NCBI RefSeq assembly: GCF_024586455.1
Contig: NW_026089666.1
Span: 1-64,000 of the forward strand
Direction: 5' to 3'
Source of the DNA: Bactrocera neohumeralis
Taxonomy: Eukaryota > Arthropoda > Insecta > Diptera > Tephritidae
DNA length: 64,000 nucleotides
Under the pieces are notes generated by a model. That model ran no database searches, was not told the DNA's origin, and saw nothing but the letters and a program-made list of their open reading frames with translations. Below, one piece after another: positions 21,934 to 32,460 of this stretch. Numbering within the stretch: the first letter of the stretch is position 1; the number at the start of each line of letters is the position of its first letter. A program made the translations under genes and the position numbers.

Positions 21934-21957
21934 AGCTACTTGAGGACAAGTAGGAAT

Positions 21958-22112
21958 TTGAGGAGGGAGAGTTAACACAACAAATATTTATTTCAACATT
22001 ACCACATTCATTGCAACAATGTCGTTGTTAAAGTTCAACAACATACTGAAATTTGTTAAAACAAACATCCGCTGCAACTCCCAGAATCGATCGACATTAT
22101 TGCTGATCATCC
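21958..22112 (+). repeat. gypsy-1 polypurine tract and partial 3' LTR
   Basis: A purine run (gaggagggag, about 21960-21969) is followed at 21970 by AGTTAACACAAC, the same start as the gypsy-2 3' LTR (minus strand, from 42997). About 143 bases of LTR remain before an hAT-like repeat begins with CAGAGAAC at 22113. Confidence 0.7.
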
Positions 22113-22160
22113 AGAGAACTTAAAGCATAGAGAAGGTGCAGCGAACATTTGTTAGATTTA
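22113..22160 (+). repeat. hAT-like repeat, left part (continues at 26198)
   Basis: It starts CAGAGAACTTAAAGCATAGA, like the start of hobo-type hAT ends, and continues GAAGGTGCA. The Harbinger element cuts it at TTA; the repeat resumes at 26198-26650. The same sequence in reverse, uninterrupted, occupies about 49970-50353. The terminal motif recurs at 33910, 33962, 50346 and 57242. Confidence 0.65.
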
Positions 22161-22332
22161 TGCCGGTATTCTGCGAGCAGTCTCAAGTCTCTAATAGAGT
22201 CGAATCTGTGGTGAAATCTATTTTGAGACTGTTTGGTATTCTGGCGAGTTTGTCTCATCTCTAATTGAGCCATATCAGTCTCTAACTTGTTATGTGCTTT
22301 GCAGCAGGTCATAGAAAAATAAGAACACAACA

Positions 22333-24123
22333 ATGGCTGATGAAGATGGTCTATTTTACCTGATGATGAAAAAACGAGAGGAGGAAGAGAGGTAATGTAT
22401 TAATATTTATAATTTTGCAGTAATGGATAATAAGGTGCATATCTTCTAGCTACATTCCCAGGCGCAATCTGACTGTTTTGCGAAACAAAAAAGATCTGTT
22501 TTTATACGAAGAGAACACATTCAGGGAGTTCTTCCGATTTCCCAAATCTTTGTGCTGGGATCTCATTAATCAACTCAAGCCGTATGACCAACAGCAAACA
22601 TCGATTCCATTTGAACTTCGGGTGAGTTATATTTTAACCTTAAAGAAACAGTAGGGGTATTCTCTTGCTCTTGCAAAACCCGGTGCACGGTGCAAGAATT
22701 GCAGATTTACAACGGCACAACAACAAACACACGCAGAAAAATATTTGCAAGGGCTGTAAAATATGTCAGACCAAAACCTATGTATATTACTAATATAATT
22801 GCAACCCTGTTGTAGTTGCCATTTTACATAAAGACATATTACGTCGTTAAATTGTTGAGGAAGATAAGTTTTAAATGGATTTTATTATTTCTATTTAAAT
22901 TTTAAAGATTTGTTACAGTTTTTTTTCTTAAAAATGTATGCAGAAGGTGCGCCAATTCACAATAGCCATGCTTAATAGTCATTCACAACAAATTGACCGA
23001 ATTAGCCATTCATATATATCACTAGATTCTGCAATGGGTGCTCTCGTGCTCTTGTATATTTCGGTATAGTATTTTTGCAATCTGCACTTTTGCAAGAGCA
23101 AGAGAATACCCCTAGTATGTTTTCATGCAATCAAATTTCTCTAGTTTATTTCAGTTTTATATTTTTTTCTGCAATGGCTCATATCAGTGTTGCGTGGGAA
23201 ATGCATATTTCGCGGTGATGAGCCAACCCACCATTTCCCGTTGTATCGAATATATTTGTAAATTGGTGGTGGAGCGTAAACACGGCGAAGTGCGTTTTCC
23301 TAATTCTGTTGAAGAATACAATAGAATTAAGACTGGGTAAGTTGTATTCCAATTTAAAAGAAAACAAATCGCTATACAATAATTTTATTCCAGATTTTAT
23401 TCGAAATTTGGAATAAAGGGTGTAATTGGAGCAATTGATTGCACTCATGTTGGCATAATTGCACCTGCCTTGTCAAACGCAGTTGTACCGCATGATTATA
23501 TGAACAGAAAAGGTTATTATAGCATTAATGTTGAAGCGGTAACTATTATATTCAATAACTAATTAATAACTAATTATTAACTAATTTTCCCAATAGGTTT
23601 GGGACGATGAACTAATTTTCCCGCACGTGAATGCAAAATTTCCCGGCTCATATCATGACTCCGGTATATGGACTACTTCGCCAGCAAGGATAAAGCTAAT
23701 AAGAGAACACTCTAATGGAGCTTTTAAATGGCTTTTGGGTGATCGGGATATCCATTGGAGCCATGGCTTCTTACACCGGTGGCAAACCCTGAAACACCAA
23801 ATGAACAAAACTTCAATACTAGGCACATAAGAGCAAGAAGCACGATTGAAAGATCATTTGGAGTTTTAAAATCACGCTTTCGTTGTATTTCAAGAGAACG
23901 TACATTGCTGTATAAACATTCCAAAGCTGCATTATTTGTTTATATTTGTACAATATTTCACAATATTTTACAAAACCATGACATTTTTCTATTTGAAACC
24001 GAAATATTGCCAGATCGATCACTTCCTGAAAATGTGGGAGCAATCTCTGAAATCTATTCGGGGGAGTATTACACTCGAGGCAGAGCAGCACGCCAAAGGT
24101 GCATTAGCACATTAGATAATTAA
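22333..24123 (+). pseudogene. HARBI1-like Harbinger transposase, spliced, one frameshift
   Basis: Translation starts at ATG 22333 (MADEDGLFYLMMKKREEEER). Likely exons: 22333-22392; 22448-22622 (NLTVLRNKKDLFLYEE.., FFRFPKSLCWDLINQL); about 23155-23338 (CNGSYQCCVGNAYFAVMSQP, then TISRCIEYI); 23395-23540 (GVIGAIDCTHVGI, first catalytic D); 23597-24123 (FPGSYHDSGIW, second D; RARSTIERSFGVLKSRFR, catalytic E). Introns carry gt..ag ends, and the second one holds a MITE. One base is missing near 23748 (in LLGDRGYP), shifting the frame between the second D and the E, so the nuclease is inactivated. Otherwise the protein is close to family length. It normally acts in the nucleus, guided by its Myb-like partner. 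Confidence 0.9.
22654..23112. mobile_element. 459-bp MITE in a Harbinger intron
   Basis: Near-perfect inverted ends: GGGGTATTCTCTTGCTCTTG (22654 on) and CAAGAGCAAGAGAATACCCC (to 23112), extending into AAAA/TTTT. The flanks share TA (22652-22653 and 23113-23114), or AGT if the outer A/T pair is counted in the element. Non-coding, family unknown. It lies in the intron between transposase exons 2 and 3. Confidence 0.88.
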
Positions 24124-24238
24124 AATTCAACATATATATTTCAATTCAAACTTCAAATAAATAATTGATATACATAAAAAGGAACATTTTTCACTTTCAC
24201 TTTTTTGTACAAAAAACATAACAATAAAATAATTCATA

Positions 24239-25332
24239 CAAGTATATTCATAACAAGTAAGGAAGGGCTAAGTTCGGGTGTCACCGAATAAATTTATACT
24301 CTCGCATGATAAAGTGATAATCGAGATTTCATTATACGTCATTTACATATTTTTCAAATACCGTATTTTTGTAAAGTTTTATTCCGCTATCATCATTGGT
24401 TCCTAATGTATATATTATACAGAGAAGGCATCAGATGGAATTCAAAATAGCGTTATATTGGAAGATGCCGTGGTTGTGAACCGATTTCACCCATATTTCG
24501 TACATGTCATCAGGGTGTTAAGAAAATATTATATGCCGAATTTCATTGAAATCGGTCTAGTCGGTCTAGTAGTTCCTGAGATATGGTTTTTGGTCCATAA
24601 GTGGGCGAGGCCACGCCCATTTTCAATTTTTAAAAAAAGCCTGGGTGCAGCTTCCTTCTGCATTTTTTCCGTAAAATTTAGTGTTTCTGACGTTTTTTGT
24701 TAGTCGGTTAACGCACTTTTAGTTATTTTCAACATAACCTCTGTATGGGAGGTGGGCGTGTTTATTATCCGATTTCTTCTATTTTTGAACTGTATATGGA
24801 AATGCCTGAAAAAAACGACTCTGTAGAGTTTGATTGAGATAGCTATAGTAGTTTCCGAGATATGTACAAAAAACTTAGTAGGGGGCGGGGCCACGCCCAC
24901 TTTTCCAAAAAAATTGCGTTTAAATATGCCCCTCCCTAATGCGATCCTTTGTGCCAAATTTCACTTTAATTTCTTTATTTATGGCTTAGTTATGATACTT
25001 TATAGGTTTTCGGTTTCCGCCATTTTGTGGGCGTGGCAGTTGGCCGATTTGGCCCATCTTCGAACTCAACCTTCTTATGGAGCCAAAGAATACGTGTACC
25101 AAATTTCATCATGATATCTCAATTTTTACTCAAGTTACAGCTTGCACGGACGGACGGACGGAGAGACGGACGGACGAACAGACAGACATCCGGATTTCGA
25201 CTCTACTCGTCACCCTGATCACTTTGGTATATATAACCCTATATCTGACTCTTTTAGTTTTAGGACTTACAAACAACCGTTATGTGAACAAAACTATAAT
25301 ACTCTCCTTAGCAACATTGTTGCGAGAGTATA
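24239..25332. repeat. Non-coding interspersed repeat flanked by a 63-bp duplication
   Basis: The repeat opens with 'aacaagtaaggaagggctaa' and a TTCGGGTGTCACCGAA hairpin. It has TTTATACTCTCGCA near its left end and TGCGAGAGTATAAA at its right end. Inside are two GGCCACGCCCA blocks (about 24609 and 24889) and a GGAC/GGACA-rich stretch (25145-25195). The host sequence on both sides (24176-24238 and 25333-25395) is the same 63 bp with one mismatch, far longer than a DNA-transposon duplication. No protein is encoded. It shares its layout with the repeat at 7108-8160. Confidence 0.75.
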
Positions 25333-25511
25333 AAAAAGGAACATTTTTCACTTTCACTTTTTTGTACAAAAAACATCACAATAAAATAATTCATATGTAC
25401 ATTAAAAAACACATTTTTTACTTTTTTGTACAATCTTTGGTGTTTTTTACGATGGTCTGAGCAAGCGACACCATCGCTGCCGCTAAATTATTGATGGATT
25501 CGGTGTGTTTA

Positions 25512-25761
25512 TTAATGGACATTTAATTGCACGGAGAGTTCCGCCCAAAGCTCCTCCATTCTTTTCGGCCGCGATGGGTTGTTTTTGTGTAACTTTATCT
25601 CCGGGTGAACCCGCACAAAGGTGAGATAGCACTCTATTTGCTCCTTCGAGGTGCGCAATACTTTATTATGATCTGTAAAAAAGATATATTATACATATAC
25701 TATAATAATCATAAAATAATGAAATTTATATTGTTTAAAATTACTTACCTTCCTTTTCCAT
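25512..25761 (-). CDS. Harbinger Myb/SANT-like DNA-binding protein (short)
   Basis: On the minus strand, ATG at 25761 opens exon 1 (MEKE..), ending in AAG|GTAAGT-type sequence at 25749. A 76-bp intron ends TTTTTTTACAG, and exon 2 (25672-25512) continues DHNKVLRTSKEQIECYLTF, then VRVHPEIKLHKNNPSRPKRM and EELWAELSVQLN. This is the N-terminal helix set of the Myb/SANT-like domain common in Harbinger second proteins, which help the transposase find the element ends. The frame stops after about 57 residues, shorter than usual, so it is probably truncated. The splice pattern is inferred from sequence only. Confidence 0.65.
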
Positions 25762-26197
25762 TATTATCAAATATAAGGATGAACACATGTGTTAATCGAT
25801 AACTGTGTTGTTAAATTTTTTCATATTTACTTAACAATTGATTCAGATAAAATGCATATGTTAAGCATTTATTATAAACTATTTCAGTATTAGTTTTCAA
25901 TAATTGTACTGTGCAATTATTAAGAAGAAGTTTTACTGCTGAAATTTTATGAAAAAAAAACTAATTGCATGTAATCGTTTCATACATTACGATTGTGCAC
26001 TTGCACTCATCTCTAATCAGCTAAACTAAACAGCTGATTACTGCCCTTCTTTTCACCATACTATTTGGTGAATATTTTTGAGACTGTATCTGCCAGAATA
26101 CCAAAATGAGACATCCTGACTAACAGAGTCACTAAATTACGATTGTCTCAATTAGAGACATGAGACAATCGTGACAAGCAGAATACGAGTACCGGCA

Positions 26198-26650
26198 TTA
26201 TAGTAAGGAATTCACCTCACAAGCACAGAATTCCCGCTGTAAAATGTTAACATTTTTAACAGTTCTCCACATACTCAAACAGAGAATATGAAGAGAAATA
26301 AATATATGTATTTACGGCATATGATGACATGGCATATATGCTCAAGCAGAGAATAAGAAGAGACAGAAATATACAGATGTATGCATGCCCATGAGTACAC
26401 TCCCAACGAAGAATTTCGTGTTGCTTTTCGTTTATATTTTATTCCATTCCTAACAGCGAAAAATGTGTACAAAGCACACCTCTCACACAGAGAACATAAA
26501 GACATTTTTTCTATCTTTTCTGTCTCATATACCCAAGAATATGAAGAGACATAAATATATGTAGACAGGCCCATGATGGTACTTCCAAACAGAGAATATT
26601 GAATGAATATGCCATATACCAGAAGGTTTTATGTAGAATTATTTGCCCTC
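26198..26650 (+). repeat. hAT-like repeat, right part
   Basis: This continues the repeat started at 22113. After the TTA come 'tagtaaggaattcacctcac', 'gctgtaaaatgttaac', and AGAGAATATGAAGAGA-type repeats with 'gcccatgagtacactccc'. The reverse of the same order, without the Harbinger, is at 49970-50310. It is non-coding and its right boundary is unclear. Confidence 0.6.
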
Positions 26651-26692
26651 ATTGTCCATTTTATTTTATCACGCATTTCAGTCGATTTTTGT

Positions 26693-27465
26693 CAGGGTTC
26701 TCTTTTACCGTAGCTCCGTAGCAGCAAAATTTCTAGAATTATTGCTATGCTATCGCTACCGCTCTCACTTTGTCAAAAACGCTATTCCCTTCCTTCCTTT
26801 TCCTTTGTTAGCTAGCAAAATGTGTGAACAGTTGAGTTTAAAATATCAAAACTGAAAACAAACTATTAAAAATAGTTTATATATTTATAAATAATAGCAT
26901 TCGACTCAGATTTTGAGTTATTTTATGAAAATTTCAAACATGTTGAACAGATTGAATTATAAAAGTTGATAATTTCTACAGTATATCGATATTGGCAACC
27001 ATGGGTTGTGAGAGAGCAATCAGCTGCAACGTTTCTACGGCAAAAATCCAAATGCCGTGAATTCTTACGGCATCCTACGTCAAAGAGAGAAGGGAGTAGT
27101 GTTTTTCACTGTTCACTTACATTGCGCGCCCATAAGATAGGTCGTATCAGCTGAGTCGGGGAAAAATAGCAAAAAAAAAAAAACACAACAAACACATGAT
27201 GGAGCTGTAGCACATGAAAATTTTCATTACCTCTGCTGTGCTACCGCTCCCAATTTTTTGCTACCGCTACGCCAGAGCATAGCGTAGAATTAAATTTTTT
27301 GCTCCCGCTCCAGCTATAGTTTTTTACCCAACAAAACTCGGAGCAGAGTAGAGCACATACATTTACATTGTTATGCTAAGGCTATGCTGTGGCTTCCGAC
27401 AAAGTGAGAGCGGTAGCAAGAGTAAAATGAAATGCTACGGGAATAGCGTAGTTTTTCAAACGCTG
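26693..27465. mobile_element. hAT MITE with 8-bp target duplication
   Basis: A 773-bp non-coding element between two copies of ATTTTTGT (26685-26692 and 27466-27473). Ends start CAGGGTTCTCTTTTACCGTA on the left and, read inwards, CAGCGTTTGAAAAACTACGC on the right. Longer inner arms repeat in inverse order (gctaccgctctcactttgtc near 26752 against gacaaagtgagagcggtagc near 27398). The 8-bp duplication and CAG start are hAT hallmarks. Confidence 0.88.
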
Positions 27466-27624
27466 ATTTTTGTATAGAAATTTGACCGGCGTAGAAGCAA
27501 AATACGAAACAATCATACACATATTATAGATATATATTATATACCAAAGCATATTTCTACATATACTTAACCAAACCATAATTAAGACAACGCAACCCAA
27601 GTGCCAATGGTGGTGTTGGTAGTG

Positions 27625-27677
27625 TTGGTGGTAAGCGCTTGTAAAGTCACGATGAGTACACAGGTTCGAATCTCGAC
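27625..27677 (+). other. tRNA-like segment (possible SINE head or tRNA relic)
   Basis: The stretch contains 'ggtggtaagcgcttgtaaag', resembling a D-arm/A-box, then 'cacaggttcgaatctcgac' 25 bases on, which matches the B-box/T-arm pattern GGTTCGAATC. I cannot pair a full cloverleaf or a clean acceptor stem. It lies just before the poly-T (poly-A on the minus strand) tail of a Jockey copy, so it might be a tRNA-derived SINE head or a chance match. Confidence 0.35.
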
Positions 27678-27695
27678 AGAATTTATTTTTAGTTT

Positions 27696-28395
27696 TTTGT
27701 TTTTTTTTTTGTTGAAACGTAATAAATGATGGTTTTACATTTCATTGAAATTACAACTAGTGATAAATTTAAAATAACAAGCAACATTTTTCTCAATGTA
27801 TGAAGTAAAACAATAAAAGCTGTAATAACAAGCTTTTCTTTTTTAAACTAAATTTAACAATTAAATATAATGATATTTGTTGTTTTCTTAGATACGTAAA
27901 AGATCATGAAACGTTGTTCTTTTCAGTCTGCGCATGCTATTTCTAGTCTCACCTAGTTGTCGGGCTTCACTGTTTACATGATTTTGTAACCTTTTTGCAT
28001 GTTTCGATGCTGTTTCTCGAATGACTTCCCGAACCATTTTTAAATGAAGATCACGATGCAGATCCGAATTGCGTATGTACCACGGCGCATTTACCATTTT
28101 TCGCAGAACTTTGTTCTGGAATCTTTGAACACGGTGCATGTATAAGCAAGGGAACGTGTTTTTCTCTCTTGCCTTGTCTTGTTTTATCTGTTTCATTCGG
28201 TGTGGGTTGCGCAGTAGCTCAGCATACATTGATCGGCAACAAAGACGGTTTTGTCGCATTTGGTGTGCGTTGGGTGTATGAAATTACATAAGAAGTTCGA
28301 CAACAGCTCTTCAAACAAGTCAAAGCTCGAACATGTGCTTTCGTTTCGCCTTGTTCGGTGTGGGTTGTCACATATGAATCTATGGGCAGTTGTAG
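27696..28395 (-). mobile_element. Jockey-clade LINE copy A, 3' end only
   Basis: Minus-strand frame 28259-27888 is the C-terminus of a Jockey RT: VQRFQNKVLRKMVNAPWYIR, NSDLHRDLHLKMVREVI and LKRTTFHDL. A ~180-bp 3' UTR and a poly-A tail (plus-strand poly-T at 27696-27713) follow. The RT core and everything upstream are missing. Sequence at 28200-28395 is not clearly LINE-derived. The 3' UTR is similar to that of copy B next to it, in the same direction, so two copies of one family inserted close together. Confidence 0.75.
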
Positions 28396-28589
28396 TATTT
28401 TTTTTATTTTTATTTAAACGTAACAAGATATGGTTTTACATTTCATTCGAATTGCAACTAGTGACAAATGTACAAACAAGCAATATTTTCATAACTTATA
28501 AGGTAAACAATAAAAGCTATATTAAGAAGCTTTTTTTCAAAAACTAAACTGAGTTTTGAAAACTAAATATTATAATATTTGTTATTTAC

Positions 28590-30860
28590 TTGAAAGGTCA
28601 TGAAACGTTGTTCTTTTCAATCTGCGCCAGCTATCTCTAGTATCTCCTAGTTGTCGGGCTTCGGTCTTTACATGATTTTGTAATCCTGTGGCATGTTTCG
28701 ATGCCGTTTCGCGACTGACTTCCCGAACCATTTTTATGTGAAGATCACGATGTAGATCTGAATTCCGTATGTACCATTTCGATGTTTAACGGTGTGTAGT
28801 TGAATTCCATATGTCCAAATAGGTTTCGAAGTTTGATTGTAGACTAGGAGTTTATTTGATGTTGTTAAGGGAGATTTGTTGCCGATCAACCAGTTTATTT
28901 TGTGGTATTTTAGTTCTAGTTCTGAAACTTTTTTTGTATATGGTCCTTCCAATTCAACTTTGCATCCAACGTCATACCAAGATATTTCACCGAGGTGGAA
29001 TACGGGATTACTTCATTTCCAATATGTAAGGGGATATGCGTAGCACTTTTGTTAGTGAAGTTTATATGGATAAACTTCAACTCGTTTAAAGTAATGTACC
29101 ATTTCTGTGTCCATTCTACGATTTGATTTAGTAAAGATTGCATTCTGTGCGACGACTCAACTACATTTTTGCCGGTCGTAATGATGCAGGTATCATCTGC
29201 AAATGTGGCGATTGCGCAGTTTGGCGGCGTAGGCATGTCGCTAGTAAACAAAATGTATAAGATTGGTGCCAGGACACTTCCTTGGGGTACACCTGTTTTT
29301 ATCGGCTATAACGTAGTATATGATTGTCCCTGCTTGATTCTGAGTAGCGTTTGCTCAGGTAAGAGTCAACTAGATCGGTTAGATACTGTGGAAAGTGAAG
29401 TCTTAATTTATGAAGTAAGCCATGGTGCCATATTCTATCGAACGCCTGCGATACGTCAAGAAAAACAGCTGTGCAATTGTGCTTTTTTTCCATCGAATCT
29501 TCAATGATGCTCGTTATTCGATTAACTTGATCGATTGTGGAATATTAAGATCTAAATCCAAATTGATGAATGGGTATAAGTTCCTTTTCTTCAATTATGT
29601 TCTGAGGTCTTCTTATGATTACAGCTCCATGACAGTGGGACGTATCTGAGATTTAAGCAAGCTTCAATTATCGTCGTAAGCTTTGCTATTGCTTTTCGCG
29701 TTAGATTTTTTAGTATATCAGCAGTAACCAAGTCGAAGCCGAGAGCCTTTTTAGGTTTAAATCTACTTTTAATAATATTTTCTACTTCTTTATTTGTTGT
29801 TGGTTGGATTTCACCCACGTATTGCGATTCTTCCAGCTGTGGTAGAGTAGGTACCATTGAACGCAAAAGAACTACATAATTTGTCTGAGAAAACTTTCGC
29901 TTTTTCTTCGTCGCTTTCGGCCCAGGATCCGTTTGGCTTTCTGAGGGGTGCATTCGACAATATTGGTTTCCTAACATTTTTTATAGCTTTCCAAAATTCT
30001 CAATATAATTAGAAATATTTTTATTTGTAAATAACTTTATTTTGGTGCTGAGAATCTTAGTTAAATTGTTTAGTTCTGTTTTATACTGAGGAAATCGAGT
30101 GATTAGCCACTTTTTACGCAGTTTTCTCTTTTTCTTTATGAGTTCCAAAATATCGGAAGGATATTTAGTATAAAAGTTTTTTTGTTTAGGAATAGGAGTA
30201 CTTTTCCAAGCCGATTCTTGAATAGTTTTCGTAAATGCATCAACTTCATCTTTAATATATCTTTAGAAGTTATGTTTACTTTAGAATCAATATTTTTGTC
30301 GAGCATAACTTTGAAATACTCCCAGTCCGTATGTCTATTAGAGAGATAAGGTGGTATGTTGATTTCTTGTAGATGGCCATTTAAGATTAGATATAGTGGC
30401 GAGTGGTCCGAATTTAAGTCCAATCCATTTTCCATGGTAATGAATTTCCTAGATATTTGTCGAGTGATGAAAAAGTCGATCAGGTCAGGTAGTTTACTTG
30501 TGTCGGAAGGCCAGTAAGTCGGCTTACCAGTAGACATAAAGTCGCATCCAGTAGCCATATCAGCTTTAAATAGCTCTCTTCCCTTCGGTGTCGTAACTCT
30601 TGAGCCCCATTGGGAGTGTTTTGCGTTAAAGTCACCACCCATAATGAATTTTCTATGGTGTTTTAGTATAAGTTCCGTGTACAAGTCCATTTTGATATTG
30701 TGTCCCACCTAGACCTATATATCGCGGTAATACTTATTTTTCCGAAACTAGATTCAACCGATATGGTCGTGGTTTGGAATTCTGGACACTTATATAATAT
30801 TAATTTCTTCGTAGTGGTGAATATTATCTCTGATAGTTTTGGCACTCCCCACTCTCGCAT
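28590..30860 (-). pseudogene. Jockey ORF2: endonuclease and reverse transcriptase
   Basis: Endonuclease parts (30860-30136): FIMGGDFNAKHSQWGSR, then DLIDFFITRQIS and LNSDHSPLYLIL. RT parts: KPKKALGFDLVTADILKNL (29977-29591), CTAVFLDVSQAFDRIWHHGL (29493-29299, first catalytic D), then CAIATFADDTCIITTG (29251-28916; the catalytic box reads FADD) and VKYLGMTLDAKLNW. The C-terminus is a second copy of the RT tail seen in copy A. At least five frame changes and a small deletion near 28785 make it inactive. The enzyme normally primes and copies the LINE RNA at the target. Confidence 0.85.
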
Positions 30861-30862
30861 TG

Positions 30863-32091
30863 TTATTTGGGTGGTTTGAGCAATAGGTCTTGTAGTTTTT
30901 GAATTTTACGAATGTTTCCATTCATGGAATTCGAATTTGTATGGTTTGCAGACGTATGTTGTTGAATTTGTCCTTTGGTTATGCTAGCAAATGAGGGTTT
31001 TCCAGATTGCTGACTCACATAAGTAACTTCGTTCTGAGGAGCAGTAGAAGCGGTTGCACTTAAGCGTTTTGATTGCAGTTGCAACATTTTGGCGGTAGTT
31101 CGGCAGATTTTGTGCAGAGTTTAAAATATGTTTGATTTCGTAAAATTTCTTAATGTTCTCTGTAGATTCGAAGCATACGATAAACATATTTAACCCTGGT
31201 CGATACCAACGGTCTGATACACATAGTCGAGACCAATGGTGCTTGGCTAGGCCTAGCCTAGTGTACATACATTTGTATGGAAATACGTGTTGTATTTACG
31301 CTCATATATGTGCAATATAGATACATTTTTGAAATTTCTTACCTCTCGATTTGGTTGAAATAAAATTGACTGCCTTGTTCACGCTTGGCGTGGCAATAGC
31401 GTTCACAAAAAATGTAACATTTTGAGAAAAATTACATATTTTCTTAACCTTTAAAATATTTGGCCTAGATAAACATACAAACCAATTTGGACATGTAACG
31501 AACATGAAAACAGATAAATCAACCGTGCGAAGTGATAGAAACATACCAAAGTTCATATACTTTCATACAAAATATATGCGGTCTAGCCAAGCACCATGCC
31601 TGGCCAGACCCGAGGGTCTCGAAGTGGGTTAACGGATTTTTTGTTTTGTATTGAAGTTTATTTATGACCTTTGTAACTTTAAAACCCTGCTTCTGAAGAT
31701 CTGAGACAATGCTTTCCGGCTCACATGAAAGATGAAGGTCGCGTATATCCCGCGATTGCTTGTCCTCGAACGAGTACCAGGAAATTTGTGATTCGTTCAA
31801 TTTCTTTGTAAGCATTCTATAATCTGAACTGTCAGAAAGGTTTATTTTACATGGACTTTGGCCAATGAGCTGAAGTGTGTAAGAATTTTTAACTTCTGCG
31901 TTTATCAAGTAACGCATCAAGGGTTGATTAAAATTTTCTGATATTATGATTGGCGGAAGCCGATGACTTACTTTTATATCTTTTTTATCTTTTGTTGTAT
32001 TATCCGGGCTCGGAGACTTCAGCGTTACATCCGGTGAAGAATTCGCTTTACGTTTCTTGGTTTCCCTCCTTTTTTTCTTTTTAATAACCAA
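30863..32091 (-). pseudogene. Jockey ORF1 (gag-like), split by a MITE
   Basis: The frame from about 32091 has a basic Lys-rich start (KKKKRRETKKRK), then RYLINAEVKNSYTLQLIGQS, SWYSFEDKQSRDIRDLHL and ESIVSDLQKQGFKVTKVINK, a pattern of Jockey ORF1 proteins. It is interrupted after KNP by the TTAA MITE and continues NMFIVCFESTENIKKFYEIK to the ORF2 start. The zinc-knuckle region (about 31110-31040) is frameshifted. The protein would bind LINE RNA. Confidence 0.75.
31194..31628. mobile_element. TTAA-flanked MITE inside Jockey ORF1
   Basis: A 435-bp non-coding insertion with TTAA on each side (31190-31193 and 31629-31632). Its ends pair imperfectly: left CCCTGGTCGATACCAACGGT, right read inwards CCCACTTCGAGACCCTCGGG. 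Better pairing lies inside: TGGTGCTTGGCTAG (left) and CTAGCCAAGCACCA (right). Removing it with one TTAA restores the ORF1 frame. It is a different family from the 2923-3369 MITE. Confidence 0.85.
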
Positions 32092-32189
32092 TTTGTTTCA
32101 TTTTCAAGCTCTTCTTCGTCAGCTGATAACTACTATTATTTCTTTGTTATTGTTTTAAATTTTTATGATTTTGTGTTCAATTATTTATG

Positions 32190-32460
32190 GTTTTCAAACT
32201 TTGGTGCAGATAATTGATGTACCCCGTGATGTCAACGATGTCAAGGACCTCCGGCGAATCTGTCTGCAAATTTTCACGGCCTGGATTACGCGTTAATTAA
32301 GATAATTTGAGGAGCACACCCAACTGTTCACCGTACACTTTGACCGTACACTATAGGTCGTATACTATAGTAATAAATATTTTTCTTACTAATAGAAATT
32401 AAATTTATGACAACAATATACATATACAAACATCTTCTATCCTTTCTTGTGTATCTGCAC
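32190..32460. other. Non-coding stretch between LINE and palindrome
   Basis: It contains the probable 5' end of Jockey copy B and a duplicated 'ccgtacact..' motif (about 32331-32350) next to 'ataggtcgtatactatag'. No gene or clear element boundary is seen. Confidence 0.4.

Larger units (their letters stand above)
8162..22112 (+). mobile_element. Degraded errantivirus-like gypsy copy (gypsy-1), split by a nested stack
   Basis: Gag, protease, RT, RNase H and integrase remnants run from 8248 to 11937. Integrase and pol resume at 20000 after the pogo-like insertion, followed by an env remnant (20604-21933), a polypurine tract and a 3' LTR start. The gene order gag-pol-env matches gypsy-type errantiviruses. 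Protein similarity to gypsy-2 (42597-49205) is evident throughout. No 5' LTR is seen: upstream is the tandem-unit element that ends at 8160. Stops and frameshifts occur in every gene, so this is an old fossil. Confidence 0.85.
22161..26197 (+). mobile_element. Two-gene PIF/Harbinger element
   Basis: The element is 4037 bp with ends TGCCGGTATTCTGC (left) and TACCGGCA (right, preceded by GCAGAATACGAG). It is flanked by the TTA target duplication at 22158-22160 and 26198-26200. It carries a spliced HARBI1-like transposase on the plus strand and a small Myb/SANT-like gene on the minus strand, the usual convergent Harbinger layout. Both ends have CTCAAGTCTC-type subterminal repeats. It contains two further insertions, a 459-bp MITE and a ~1.1-kb non-coding repeat. 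The empty target is preserved at about 50305 in a paralogous repeat. Confidence 0.93.
28396..32190 (-). mobile_element. Jockey-clade LINE copy B, degenerate but near full length
   Basis: Read on the minus strand, it runs from about 32190 through ORF1 (32091-30863), ORF2 (30860-28590) and a 3' UTR to an A-rich tail (plus-strand T-rich at 28396-28416). A TTAA MITE sits in ORF1. Both ORFs carry many frame changes. The 5' boundary is approximate. Confidence 0.8.
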
